Shown: piece after piece, positions 54,469-63,421 of the stretch | How positions within the stretch are numbered: the stretch's first letter is position 1 | Layout: each line of letters begins with the position of its first letter | Assembly (NCBI GenBank): GCA_900544175.1 | Contig: UQUN01000008.1 | Span: 1-64,000 of the forward strand | Origin: an uncultured Alistipes sp. | Lineage (GTDB): Bacteria; Bacteroidota; Bacteroidia; Bacteroidales; UBA932 | Reading direction: 5' to 3' | Length of the DNA stretch: 64,000 nucleotides | Made by a program: the position numbers and the translations under genes | The notes under the pieces: model-generated | Database searches by the model: none | What the model was told of the DNA's origin: nothing | What the model saw: the letters and a program-made list of their open reading frames with translations, nothing else

Positions 54469-54476
54469 CAAATATA
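54469..54476 (-). promoter_or_regulatory. Predicted -7 promoter box of the HMA gene
   Basis: The minus strand reads TATATTTG, an exact match to TAnnTTTG, 30 bp upstream of the start codon. Confidence 0.55.
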
Positions 54477-54560
54477 GGCAGAAGCCGAGAGCAGAGCAAA
54501 TTTATTTGTTATGCCGAGGCGTGAACAGTATATGCGGCACAGCCATTTATGTGAATCAGG

Positions 54561-54598
54561 CAAAAAAAGAAGGCGGCAGAACAAAATCCGCCGCCTTC
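54561..54598 (-). terminator. Rho-independent terminator of the M16 peptidase operon
   Basis: On the minus strand GAAGGCGGC pairs with GCCGCCTTC around a 12-base loop, followed by a run of seven T. It starts 24 bp after the stop of the M16 gene. Confidence 0.88.
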
Positions 54599-54621
54599 CC
54601 GTTTCTTGCATTGCTGCACCA

Positions 54622-56682
54622 CTACAGCTGGTCGGGAGTAAGGCCGGTATTGAACTCTACCTTTGTGACCTTTGCCTCGACCTCGCCTATCTGAGGCATG
54701 TTGACCTTCTGCACCATCGGATAGATGATGCCGTAGGGTGTCTTCTGGTAATCATCAAAAACCACTTCCTGAGTCTGTCCCTCTGAAGCGGCTACAGTCT
54801 TTACCTTAAGACCGGTAGCCACATCATAGTAGCTGTAGGATACGGCACCGCCCTTATCCTGCTTTACCTTGTAGGTATCACTGCCGTTCACATTCTCGAT
54901 GCCCTCGAGCGTGAATACATATCCCTGTTCAGCTCCGAGAATCTCGGGGAAAGGATAGATGTCACTCATGGACTCTACCTGCTCCGGATCAGTGATTTCC
55001 TGCTCCATACCGCCACCCGAGATCTTGATCTTGCCGTCACGCAGTACGATATGGGACATAAGGCTGCCGTTCATGGCCTGAGACATCGAGAAGCACTTCT
55101 GGTCAAGTATGCGTCTGGTAGAAGTGGTCACGCTCATACCCATCAGACTCATCTCCACATCCTCTGACATGTCCTTGATACCCTCTACAAGAGCACGGCC
55201 TCCGACAGCATTGATATAGTCCTCGAGAACCGATTCAACAGTGACATCTGCAGACACTTCCTTGCGCTCGATGGGATTGCCCTCGAAATCAAGTTCCACT
55301 ACCACTCCGTCTGAGTCGTAGGCGGCCAGAGCGGGAATTACGGAAGGATCACCTACACAGAACCAGTACATATTGTCCGGATCGAAATACTTGGCGACCA
55401 CTGCACGTATGTCGTCGAGGGTAAGAGCATCCAGTCTCTGAAGATATGTGGCGTAATAATCCTCAGGCAGGTTGTAGCGCTCTATCATGTAAGCATAGTT
55501 GGCGATATTTCCGGATGACTCCAGGGAACGGGAGAAGCTGCCGGCATACATGGTCTTGAATTTCTCAAGGTCATCCTCGGTATAGTCTCCGTCCATCATG
55601 TTCTGAAGCTCATAACGCATCTGCACGAAAGAGCTGTCGGTAGCGTTGCCGTTGACATCACCGCCTGCATAGAACGAGCCGGATATCTCGTCATCATTGA
55701 TATTGGAATAGACTCCGTATGTATAGCCATGAGTCTCACGGAGATTGCGGAACAACTTGGCATCGAATCCGCCCCCGCCGTAAATGGCATTTGCGATGGA
55801 GAGAGCCATAAGATCTTCGGAGCCCGGAACAAGAGTGATGGGGGCCATCATCTCAATGGTGGACTGTACGGCACCGTCCTTGGGCGAGAACACCACTTCT
55901 ATACCTTCGGGACGGTTGACTGCAGGATCCTCGTGTGTAAGAATCTCACCTTTCTCCCACTTGCTCAGATACTTATTACAGATAGACCTGGCTTCCTTAA
56001 TATTCATGTCACCGACGATAACAAGAATGGCGCTGTTGGGTATGATGTAGTTCTCATAATACTCCCTGCAGTCATCAGTGGTGATCGCATCCACCGTCGC
56101 CTCTGTCATGATATCGCTGTAGGCATGTCCGTCAGGATACACCGTAGCCGTGAGAATATTGTCGAGAATGGAACCGGGAGACGTACGGGACATCTTGAGT
56201 CCGCCAAGAGCCTGGTCCTTGATCTTGTCCAGTTCTTCCTCGGGAAATGTAGGGTTGTACAGCACATCGGACAGGATTTCCATCATCTTGTCAGTGTACT
56301 TGGTCAAAGTCATGAAACCGATGGAACGGGAACTGGTCCGGAATGTCGCTCCGAGAAAATCCACCTCCTTGTTGAGCTGCTCTGCGGTACGGTTGACAGT
56401 ACCCCTGCCCCAGAGATCACCGAAGAAAGATGACTCACCGGCTTTGTCTCCCTCTACAAAGGGATCAACTACGAACGTGATGTTGAAATTCACGACAGGA
56501 CGGTCGTGGTCCTCTACAAGAATAACGCGAAGACCGTTATCCATGGTGAATTTTTCAAAGTTCCCGAACTGCACTGTAGGTGCGGGACCGGGTTCCGGTG
56601 CCTTGCTTCTGTCTATCTGTGCGCTGAGCTGGAATATGGACAACAGGGCTGCCGTCAGTGTGAGTGTAAGTATCTTTTTCAT
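54622..56682 (-). CDS. M16-family peptidase-like protein, non-catalytic partner
   Basis: 686 residues from the ATG at 56682 (MKKILTLTLTAALLSIFQLSAQ), a signal peptide. M16 fold with TMDNGLRVILVEDHDRPVVNF, but the HxxEH zinc motif is absent (GESSFFGDLWGRGT in its place), so it is the inactive subunit of a pair. The C-terminal part (after about 470) adds a beta-rich domain. It follows the catalytic M16 gene on the same strand by about 20 bp. Such heterodimers degrade peptides in the periplasm. A strong terminator follows. Confidence 0.88.
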   Translation of the reverse strand: MKKILTLTLTAALLSIFQLSAQIDRSKAPEPGPAPTVQFGNFEKFTMDNGLRVILVEDHDRPVVNFNITFVVDPFVEGDKAGESSFFGDLWGRGTVNRTAEQLNKEVDFLGATFRTSSRSIGFMTLTKYTDKMMEILSDVLYNPTFPEEELDKIKDQALGGLKMSRTSPGSILDNILTATVYPDGHAYSDIMTEATVDAITTDDCREYYENYIIPNSAILVIVGDMNIKEARSICNKYLSKWEKGEILTHEDPAVNRPEGIEVVFSPKDGAVQSTIEMMAPITLVPGSEDLMALSIANAIYGGGGFDAKLFRNLRETHGYTYGVYSNINDDEISGSFYAGGDVNGNATDSSFVQMRYELQNMMDGDYTEDDLEKFKTMYAGSFSRSLESSGNIANYAYMIERYNLPEDYYATYLQRLDALTLDDIRAVVAKYFDPDNMYWFCVGDPSVIPALAAYDSDGVVVELDFEGNPIERKEVSADVTVESVLEDYINAVGGRALVEGIKDMSEDVEMSLMGMSVTTSTRRILDQKCFSMSQAMNGSLMSHIVLRDGKIKISGGGMEQEITDPEQVESMSDIYPFPEILGAEQGYVFTLEGIENVNGSDTYKVKQDKGGAVSYSYYDVATGLKVKTVAASEGQTQEVVFDDYQKTPYGIIYPMVQKVNMPQIGEVEAKVTKVEFNTGLTPDQL

Positions 56683-56703
56683 ATTGTTGCACATGTCTTA
56701 AAG

Positions 56704-58020
56704 TTAGTTCTGTTTGGGAAGATAGTAAATGGATATCTTCTGATTGGGGTCAATGTATTTTCTGGCGACATCAAGCACTTTCTCTTTGGTCAGACTGGAA
56801 TAGTGCTCCATGCCCTCGTTGACGAAATTGGTATTCTTCAAATAGGTATAAGCCGTTGCCATGCTCTCGGCAATGCTCTCAATGGTGTTGTTGCTTAATG
56901 CTTCGCCCATCTCCACCATATTCATAACCTTCTGGAACTCCTCATCGGTCATGCCGTTCTCAAGCAGGCCGTAAACCTCAGCGTCTATATCAGCCTCCAG
57001 GACAGAAAGGTCCACACCGTTAGGGATACCCTGAATCATGAACACACCCGGATGCTCGAAAGGCATCACGCCACCGGCAGCCATCAGACCTGTCTTCTTG
57101 GTGTCCACAATCTGCTTCTGCAGACGTGCCGAATTGCCGGAAGACAGAATGGCATTGAACACTGTCATGGCAAAATAGTCCTCGGTCCCGAATGCGGGAG
57201 CAGGATAAACCTCGATCAGCATAGGCATCTGGATGTTGTCATATACAGTATCCTTGACGGGAGCAGTGCGCTTGGGCTCCATGTTGGGATCCGGACGGCG
57301 GGGCTCCACTGTACCGGCAGGAATATCTCCGAAGTACTCCTCGATCCACTCCTTGGTCTGCTTGGTATCGAAGTCTCCGCATACTACCAGCACCGCATTG
57401 TTCGGTTTGTAGAACATGTCATGGAAATCCTGGAAATCCTGGATAGACGCATTGCGGATATGTTCCTCCGAGCCGAGTACGTCATGATTGTAGGGATGCA
57501 CCTTGAACGAATTGGTAAGGATCTTGGTGAAAGCCGTACCATAAGGCTGGTTGTCGCGTGTCTGGCCCATCTCCTGGCATACCACGTCCTTCTGGGTATT
57601 CACTCCGATCTCCTCGATCTTGGGATGCAGCATCCTCTCGGACTCGAGCCACATTCCGAGCTCAAGCTGGTTGGACGGCAGCAGCTCGAAATAATAGGTA
57701 CGGTCATTGGATGTGTTGGCGTTCAGAGAACCGCCGGCTTCCGAGACGTATGTGGCATACTCGCCGCGTCCTATATTCTCGGTCCCCTCGAACATCAGAT
57801 GCTCGAAGAAATGGGCGAAACCGGTCAGATGAGGCTCCTCGTTCTTTGAGCCGACATGATACATTACGGAAATCACGACATTGGGGGTCTTGTGGTTCTG
57901 CGAGAGAATCACATGCAGACCGTTGTCAAGGTCGTACTCCTCGAACTTGATATTCTGCGCCGAAGCGGCAAAGGGCAGCAGGGCTGCCGACAGAATAAGG
58001 GTTAAAATGCTTTTCTTCAT
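56704..58020 (-). CDS. M16-family zinc metallopeptidase, catalytic partner
   Basis: 438 residues with a signal peptide (MKKSILTLILSAALLPFAASAQ). The inverted zinc motif HFFEH (His70, Glu73, His74) lies in GFAHFFEHLMFEGTENIGRG, and a downstream acidic segment (VCQEMGQTRDNQPYG) supplies further conserved residues. It forms an operon with the inactive M16 partner, resembling two-gene PqqL/MPP-like peptidases exported to the periplasm or outer membrane. The protein or peptide substrate is unknown. Confidence 0.92.
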   Translation of the reverse strand: MKKSILTLILSAALLPFAASAQNIKFEEYDLDNGLHVILSQNHKTPNVVISVMYHVGSKNEEPHLTGFAHFFEHLMFEGTENIGRGEYATYVSEAGGSLNANTSNDRTYYFELLPSNQLELGMWLESERMLHPKIEEIGVNTQKDVVCQEMGQTRDNQPYGTAFTKILTNSFKVHPYNHDVLGSEEHIRNASIQDFQDFHDMFYKPNNAVLVVCGDFDTKQTKEWIEEYFGDIPAGTVEPRRPDPNMEPKRTAPVKDTVYDNIQMPMLIEVYPAPAFGTEDYFAMTVFNAILSSGNSARLQKQIVDTKKTGLMAAGGVMPFEHPGVFMIQGIPNGVDLSVLEADIDAEVYGLLENGMTDEEFQKVMNMVEMGEALSNNTIESIAESMATAYTYLKNTNFVNEGMEHYSSLTKEKVLDVARKYIDPNQKISIYYLPKQN

Positions 58021-58073
58021 ACTTTTTTATTGGTTTATTGATTCATTTTTGATATTGATCCTTTGTTCAATTT

Positions 58074-58655
58074 TCATTCCACAATACTCACCTTGCCGTC
58101 CTCAAGCCTGTATTTCTCACCAGTCTCAGGACAGACTGCCATACCGTCAGGTCCGAAATCCAGCCTGTAGCCGGCCCTGCTCATCCAGCCTGTCTGACGC
58201 GAGGGATTGCCCACCACCAGCGCAAACGGAGGAACATCCTTGGTAACCACCGCCCCTGCCCCGATGAAGGCCCATTCGCCGATATCATGACCGCAGACCA
58301 CCGTAGCATTGGCCCCTATCGTCGCCCCCCGTCCCACATGAGTGCGGAGGTACTTTCCCCGGCGGTTGACCGCACTGCGGGGATTGACTACATTGGTGAA
58401 GACACAGGAAGGCCCGAGAAACACATCGTCCCCGCAGGTGACTCCGGTGTATACAGATACATTGTTCTGCACCTTGACATTGCGGCCGAGGACAACATCC
58501 GGGGATATGACCACATTCTGTCCTATATTGCAGCCCGGACCGAGCACCGCTCCCGTCATGATATGGGAGAAATGCCATATCCGGCACCCATCTCCTATCG
58601 TGCATCCGGGGTCAATGACCGCAGTCTCATGTGCGAAATATCTATGCTCCTCCAT
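58074..58655 (-). CDS. Left-handed beta-helix N-acetyltransferase, WbpD/WlbB-like
   Basis: 193 residues with hexapeptide repeats (GDGCRIWHFSHI, GPGCNIGQNVVI, GRNVKVQNNVSV) forming a left-handed beta-helix. The YTGVTCGDDVFLGPSCVFTNVVNPRS segment is typical of WbpD/WlbB, which acetylates the 3-amino group of UDP-2-acetamido-3-amino-2,3-dideoxyglucuronate. It is the third gene of a dehydrogenase-aminotransferase-acetyltransferase set and overlaps the aminotransferase gene by 14 bp. The product would be a diacetamido uronic acid for surface polysaccharide. Confidence 0.88.
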   Translation of the reverse strand: MEEHRYFAHETAVIDPGCTIGDGCRIWHFSHIMTGAVLGPGCNIGQNVVISPDVVLGRNVKVQNNVSVYTGVTCGDDVFLGPSCVFTNVVNPRSAVNRRGKYLRTHVGRGATIGANATVVCGHDIGEWAFIGAGAVVTKDVPPFALVVGNPSRQTGWMSRAGYRLDFGPDGMAVCPETGEKYRLEDGKVSIVE

Positions 58656-59796
58656 GTTCCTGTGTTATGAAAAATTCATTTACGGCTTCCGCAATCCGCT
58701 CCTGCTCCCACCTGGTCAGCTCAGTGTGCATCGGCAGGGACAATACGCTCCCGGCCAGAGCCTCCGCGACGGGAAGGGACAGCCCATCCTGACGGTAGGC
58801 CTGCTGATGATGCAGCGGCAGAGGATAATATATCATCGATGGGATTCCCCGTGAAGCCAGATGCTCCTTCAGTCCATCCCTGCGTCCGTCGGCCACCTTC
58901 AGAGTAAACTGGTGATACACATGGGTGCTGAAATGCGACTCGACCGGCAGTTCGACACCCTTAGTATCCGAGAGCAATGCCCGATAGCGGGCAGCTGCCT
59001 CCTGACGCGCGGCACAGTACTCGCCGAGATGCCGCAGCTTAACTTCCAGAACAGCGGCCTGGAGGGTATCCAGACGGGAGTTGCAGCCTATCAGGTCATG
59101 ATGGTACTTCACCTTCTGACCGTGATTGGCAATCATTCGGATGCGCTCTGCAAGTTCCTGGTCATCGGTAAAAACAGCACCTCCGTCACCGTAGCAGCCG
59201 AGGTTCTTCGATGGGAAGAACGAGGTACAGCCGACGTGGCCGATGGTACCGGTATGCCTGCGGCGGCCGTCCGGGAATGTGTAGACGGCTCCGAGGGACT
59301 GGGCATTGTCCTCCACCACATAAAGACCATGCGAGGATGCGAAATCCATAATCGGAGCCATGTCGCAACTCTGTCCGAAGAGGTGGACTGGAATGACGGC
59401 CCGCGTCCGGGGTGTAAGGGCCCGCTCCATGCAACGGATATCCATATTAAAGGTATCGCGGTACACATCCGTCAGGACAGGTCGGAGTCCCAACAGGGCT
59501 ATTACCTCGGCCGAGGCCACGTAGGTGAACGCCGGGACGATGACCTCGTCGCCGGGCTTCAGGCCGAGGGCCATAAGAGCTATCTGGAGGGCATCGGTAC
59601 CGTTGCCGCATGGAATTACATGGGCGGCTCCAGTATATTGTGCAAGAGCCGAGACAAAACGTCCGACAGCAGGACCGTTGACGAATGCCGAACTGTCGAT
59701 GACCTCCGTCATGGCTGCATCCACCTCTGCCTTGATTTTCAGGTACTGACCGTGAAGGTCCACCATCTGTATCCTATGCTGCATTGTCCCGTCCAT
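58642..59796 (-). CDS. DegT/DnrJ/EryC1/StrS aminotransferase, WbpE/WlbC-like
   Basis: 384 residues. The PLP-binding Lys lies in TSFFPSKNLGCYGDGG; other family marks are IPCGNGTDALQIALMALGLKPGDEV and VIPVHLFGQSCDM. In the WbpB-E-D pathway it transfers an amino group from glutamate to the 3-keto sugar nucleotide. Starts at the ATG at 59796, 4 bp after the oxidoreductase stop; the ATGs at residues 5 and 11 are alternatives. Second gene of the operon. Confidence 0.92.
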   Translation of the reverse strand: MDGTMQHRIQMVDLHGQYLKIKAEVDAAMTEVIDSSAFVNGPAVGRFVSALAQYTGAAHVIPCGNGTDALQIALMALGLKPGDEVIVPAFTYVASAEVIALLGLRPVLTDVYRDTFNMDIRCMERALTPRTRAVIPVHLFGQSCDMAPIMDFASSHGLYVVEDNAQSLGAVYTFPDGRRRHTGTIGHVGCTSFFPSKNLGCYGDGGAVFTDDQELAERIRMIANHGQKVKYHHDLIGCNSRLDTLQAAVLEVKLRHLGEYCAARQEAAARYRALLSDTKGVELPVESHFSTHVYHQFTLKVADGRRDGLKEHLASRGIPSMIYYPLPLHHQQAYRQDGLSLPVAEALAGSVLSLPMHTELTRWEQERIAEAVNEFFITQEHGGA

Positions 59797-59800
59797 AATT

Positions 59801-60772
59801 TTACCAGCCGAAAGGATGAGGTGCCAGAGGCAGTCTGGCCAGAGGATGATAGTCCCCTTTGAGCCCTACGGGCACGGCAGTACGTATCTGGCTTACTGTC
59901 TCGATGCAGGGTCTGGCCTCGCTGATACGGAACCCCTCCCCTGCCAGTATTTTCTCATAACTGCGGGTATGCAGCTCGGTAAAGCCTGCGCTGAACTCGA
60001 ACTCCTCCCCGTCAATCATAATCGTGCGGTAAGTCCTCTTCTCGCCCTGAACGGCATTCTCCGGAAGATTGTCAGCGTTGATACTCAGGAAGTAGCGCAC
60101 GCGGGCCTTCTTCAGGCCCAGATAGCCGGCCACACGATCGTGGCTCTTGACATGCACGATATTCTCGCTCACCGGTCCGAATATCCACTGCAGCATGTCG
60201 TAAAAATGCACGCCGATGTTGGTGGCCACTCCCCCGCTCTTGTGCTCGTCGCCCTTCCATGAGGCATAATACCAGTTCCCACGGGAAGTGATGTAGGTCA
60301 GGTCCACATCGTAGACCTTGTCTGCAGGCCCTGCATCTATCTTCTTCTTCAGCGCAACTATGGAGTCGTGAAGACGGAGCTGGAGAATATTGTAGGCCTT
60401 GTGGCCGGTCTCCTCCTCTATCTTCATGATAGCGTCTATGTTATGGGGATTGAGCACAGCCGGTTTCTCACAGATGACATCGGCCCCCAGCCGCAGACCG
60501 TAGCGCATATGGGCGTCATGCAGGTAATTTGGTGTACAGACCGACAGCATCTCTATCTGACGGTCTGTCCCCTTAAGTTTGGAGCAATGGCGGTCGAACA
60601 GCTCCTGCTCAGTAAAAAAAGCAGCATCGGGGAAGTAACTGTCCATGATCCCGACACTGTCGAAACGGTCGTAAGCCGCCTGTAGAATATTTCCTGTATC
60701 TTTTATTGCCTTAAGATGACGTGGAGCGATGTACCCCCCCACGCCTATAAGGGCAAAATTCTTTTTTGGCAT
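59801..60772 (-). CDS. Gfo/Idh/MocA oxidoreductase, WbpB/WlbA-like
   Basis: 323 residues. An N-terminal NAD-binding Rossmann fold (FALIGVGGYIAPRHLKAI) is followed by VCTPNYLHDAH, VICEKPAVL and the WlbA-like signature YITSRGNWYYASWKGDE. In the pathway to UDP-diacetamido-glucuronate it oxidises the 3-hydroxyl group of UDP-N-acetylglucosaminuronate. First gene of the three-gene operon; its promoter (TATCTTTG) lies just upstream in the short gap shared with the divergent integrase. Confidence 0.92.
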   Translation of the reverse strand: MPKKNFALIGVGGYIAPRHLKAIKDTGNILQAAYDRFDSVGIMDSYFPDAAFFTEQELFDRHCSKLKGTDRQIEMLSVCTPNYLHDAHMRYGLRLGADVICEKPAVLNPHNIDAIMKIEEETGHKAYNILQLRLHDSIVALKKKIDAGPADKVYDVDLTYITSRGNWYYASWKGDEHKSGGVATNIGVHFYDMLQWIFGPVSENIVHVKSHDRVAGYLGLKKARVRYFLSINADNLPENAVQGEKRTYRTIMIDGEEFEFSAGFTELHTRSYEKILAGEGFRISEARPCIETVSQIRTAVPVGLKGDYHPLARLPLAPHPFGW

Positions 60773-60796
60773 GTCATTTTTGTTTTAAACAACATA

Positions 60797-60804
60797 CAAA
60801 GATA
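60797..60804 (-). promoter_or_regulatory. Predicted -7 promoter box of the Wbp-like operon
   Basis: The minus strand reads TATCTTTG, an exact match to TAnnTTTG, 24 bp upstream of the oxidoreductase start codon. Confidence 0.55.
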
Positions 60805-60819
60805 ATAAAATAAAACACC

Positions 60820-62046
60820 ATGACAACAATTAAATTAAAATTCCGAAGATCCACTGTCCCAGGCAAACCTGGCACGCTTTACTATCAGATCTGCCGCAGG
60901 CAGTCCTACAAAAGAATAAACACCCGGATGCACATCTACTCCACCCAGTGGGATCCGTCATCATGCAGCCTCCTGCATGACAAGGACAATCTGGGGATAC
61001 TCGCAGAATATCAAAAAAATATCGACAAAGACCTGCTTGTGCTTAAAAACATTGTAGACAAGATGAACGCATCCGGCAGGGACTACACGCTTGATGACGT
61101 CATCAAGCGATTTACGGACAAAGAGCAGGAACTGTCAACCGTATTTTTCATGAAACACGAGATTCAGTCCCTGACCTGCGCCAAAAAACTCGGGTCTGCC
61201 CGCAACATCAGGAAGACCCTCAACAGTTTCTCCGCATTCCTCCAGAACCACGACATATCCCTTTCTGACTGGGACTGGAAACTGATCTCCGAATACGAAT
61301 TCTGGCTATACCGCCGGAACGTGGCCAGAAACACCGTATCGTTCTACATGCGCATACTGCGCTCAGTATACAACAAAGCCGTCAAGTCCGGGCTAATTGT
61401 CCAGAAGAATCCGTTCAGGGACGCATACACAGGTATAGAGCACACAAGAAAAAGAGCTGTGGACGAGAACGTGATGCTCAGGCTCATCACTATGGATCTT
61501 GGATTCTCCGAAGCACTGACTCTGACCCGCGACATGTTCGTGTTCAGCTACTGTGCAAGAGGAATGGCATTTGTAGACATGGCATTCCTGCGCAAGAGCG
61601 ACATCTCATGCGACAATCTCAGATACGTCAGAAAAAAAACCGGGCAACAGATGTGCATCAGGATAGAACCCTGCCTGCGCCGTATTATTGACAGATACTC
61701 TGCCATCACAAAAGGATCTCCGTACGTCTTCCCCGTCATCAAGTCCACAGACATAGCCGAAGCCTACCGCCAGTATCAGACCGCACTGGGATACTACAAC
61801 CGTAAACTAAAGAGACTCAGCCGACTGCTCGAACTCGACACTCCGCTGTCCTCCTATGTGAGCAGACACACATGGGCAACCACGGCACGTAATCACAACA
61901 CTCCGCTGTCTGTAATCAGTTCCGGCATGGGGCATACGTCCGAGCAGACCACAAGGATCTACCTGGCAGCCATCAACGACTCGGTTATCGACCAGTTCAA
62001 CCACAATATACTTGACCCGCTCAACAAGGCTGTCGAAGACATATAA
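60820..62046 (+). CDS. Tyrosine-type site-specific recombinase (phage-integrase family)
   Basis: 408 residues. Bacteroidota integrase layout: an arm-binding N-terminal region (KLKFRRSTVPGKPGTLYYQICRR), a SAM-like core-binding domain (about 100-200) and the catalytic domain. The active-site segments are FSYCARGMAFVDM (Arg), YVRKKTGQ (Lys), SYVSRHTWATT (the usual RH pair, with Tyr in place of the first His) and MGHTSEQTTRIYL (His and the nucleophile Tyr). No transposon or phage genes accompany it. Lone recombinases of this type often flip promoters of surface-polysaccharide or outer-membrane genes, and it lies beside polysaccharide precursor genes. It is closed by a bidirectional terminator. 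Confidence 0.92.
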   Translation: MTTIKLKFRRSTVPGKPGTLYYQICRRQSYKRINTRMHIYSTQWDPSSCSLLHDKDNLGILAEYQKNIDKDLLVLKNIVDKMNASGRDYTLDDVIKRFTDKEQELSTVFFMKHEIQSLTCAKKLGSARNIRKTLNSFSAFLQNHDISLSDWDWKLISEYEFWLYRRNVARNTVSFYMRILRSVYNKAVKSGLIVQKNPFRDAYTGIEHTRKRAVDENVMLRLITMDLGFSEALTLTRDMFVFSYCARGMAFVDMAFLRKSDISCDNLRYVRKKTGQQMCIRIEPCLRRIIDRYSAITKGSPYVFPVIKSTDIAEAYRQYQTALGYYNRKLKRLSRLLELDTPLSSYVSRHTWATTARNHNTPLSVISSGMGHTSEQTTRIYLAAINDSVIDQFNHNILDPLNKAVEDI

Positions 62047-62060
62047 GTCCTGGATGACGG

Positions 62061-62104
62061 AAAATAAAAAGGCCGGCTGGAACTGATCCGGCCGGCCTTT
62101 CCTT
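62061..62104. terminator. Bidirectional terminator between the recombinase and ompA-like gene
   Basis: AAAGGCCGGC pairs with GCCGGCCTTT. On the minus strand it is followed by TTTTTATTTT, ending the OmpA-family gene; on the plus strand a shorter TTT follows the recombinase. Confidence 0.85.
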
Positions 62105-62144
62105 GAAGGGAAACAATCTCAAAATATCTATTTAGGGCATCCGT

Positions 62145-63395
62145 CTATTCAATGGTTACTGACTGGTTGCCGCGGCCTGTGAACGGCTGGGCGTCAGGAC
62201 CTGCTCCCTTGTATGTGAGCTGTCCGGCGGGCACACCGAGGCTTACGAGATAGTCATATACGGACTTTGCGCGTTTCTGTGCAATAGAGATGTTGTTAGA
62301 GCGGGCACCCGTGCTGAAGTCAGCATAGCCGGTGATGGTGTAGACATAGTCCTTGGGACCGGCGAGCATCTTCCCGGCCAGTTCTTTCAGTGCAGTCATG
62401 TCCACAGCATCGAGTCCCCATACCTCATATCCGAAGAATATGGTCTCCTCCGGAGTGGCGGCATCGAGGGCCTGCTGCTTCTTGAGGGCTTCCAGCTCGG
62501 CCTGTGCGTCAGCAAGCTGCTTCTCTGCCTGTGCCGCACGCTGCTGTGCTGCAGCCGCCTCCTTCTGTGCCTGGGCCAGATCGTCGCTCAGATCCTCCTT
62601 TGCTTCCTTCTCGGCTTTCACCTGAGCCGCTACCATTTCGGCCTCAGCCTTCAGGGCATCCACATCCTCCTTTGTGTAACCGGCTGCACCGCGCTCGAAG
62701 TCACGCTGACTGAAGCGGTAGGTAACACCTACAGAGGCATCCAGACCGTTGAAATATGTACCTCGGCCTGCATTGATCGTCGGATTGACGGCCGCCATAC
62801 TTACAATACCCTTGAGATTGAGGTTTATGTCAACACTGTTGGACACACGGAACTTGTTCATCAGACCGTATGAGACCGCGAAGTTACCCATTGTGACAGG
62901 AATACCGTTGATGGACTTGGTGCCGTCGGTAAAGTTGGATGCAAGGTATCCCATACCTACATAAGGGATGGCATAATAGACACGGCGCTCCTTGTAGCCT
63001 CCTATCCAGTTGGACAGGTTGAGCATCAGGTCTGCATGCAGGAATGCGTAGGGCCAGGTCATGCGGGTGAGGTCATCGGTGAAGTTGTTGTAGGTACCCA
63101 TCTGCAGTTCACCTCTAAATCCTACCACAGGATGAAGCCATTTTCCTACGGATATCTCGCCAAAGCCTCCGATTCTCTGGTTCGAAGGGCCTGGATTACT
63201 GCCTCCGTTCAAGGCTGTTCCGACACCGCCGCCGATGGATATCTCCCAATTGTCCCAGAACCGGTTAGAGACAAATCCCTTGAAACTCGGCTTGGGATCG
63301 ACAGCAGAAGTGCTGTCTTTCACAGAATCCTGCGCCATCAGCGCCGATGACGACAGGAATGCAACTGCAAGAGCTGCAAGATAAATTTTTTTCAT
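62145..63395 (-). CDS. OmpA-family outer-membrane protein
   Basis: 416 residues. It has a signal peptide (MKKIYLAALAVAFLSSSALMAQ) and an N-terminal beta-barrel to about 235. An Ala/Lys/Gln-rich coiled coil (about 240-310: AAAAQQRAAQAEKQLADAQ) and an OmpA-like peptidoglycan-binding domain (TGYADFSTGARSNNISIAQKRAKSVYDYL) follow. It anchors the outer membrane to the cell wall and is likely an abundant surface protein. Single gene with a strong terminator and its own start just after a short AT-rich leader. Confidence 0.93.
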   Translation of the reverse strand: MKKIYLAALAVAFLSSSALMAQDSVKDSTSAVDPKPSFKGFVSNRFWDNWEISIGGGVGTALNGGSNPGPSNQRIGGFGEISVGKWLHPVVGFRGELQMGTYNNFTDDLTRMTWPYAFLHADLMLNLSNWIGGYKERRVYYAIPYVGMGYLASNFTDGTKSINGIPVTMGNFAVSYGLMNKFRVSNSVDINLNLKGIVSMAAVNPTINAGRGTYFNGLDASVGVTYRFSQRDFERGAAGYTKEDVDALKAEAEMVAAQVKAEKEAKEDLSDDLAQAQKEAAAAQQRAAQAEKQLADAQAELEALKKQQALDAATPEETIFFGYEVWGLDAVDMTALKELAGKMLAGPKDYVYTITGYADFSTGARSNNISIAQKRAKSVYDYLVSLGVPAGQLTYKGAGPDAQPFTGRGNQSVTIE

Positions 63396-63421
63396 TGCAA
63401 AGAAAATTTAAAAAGTTGATA

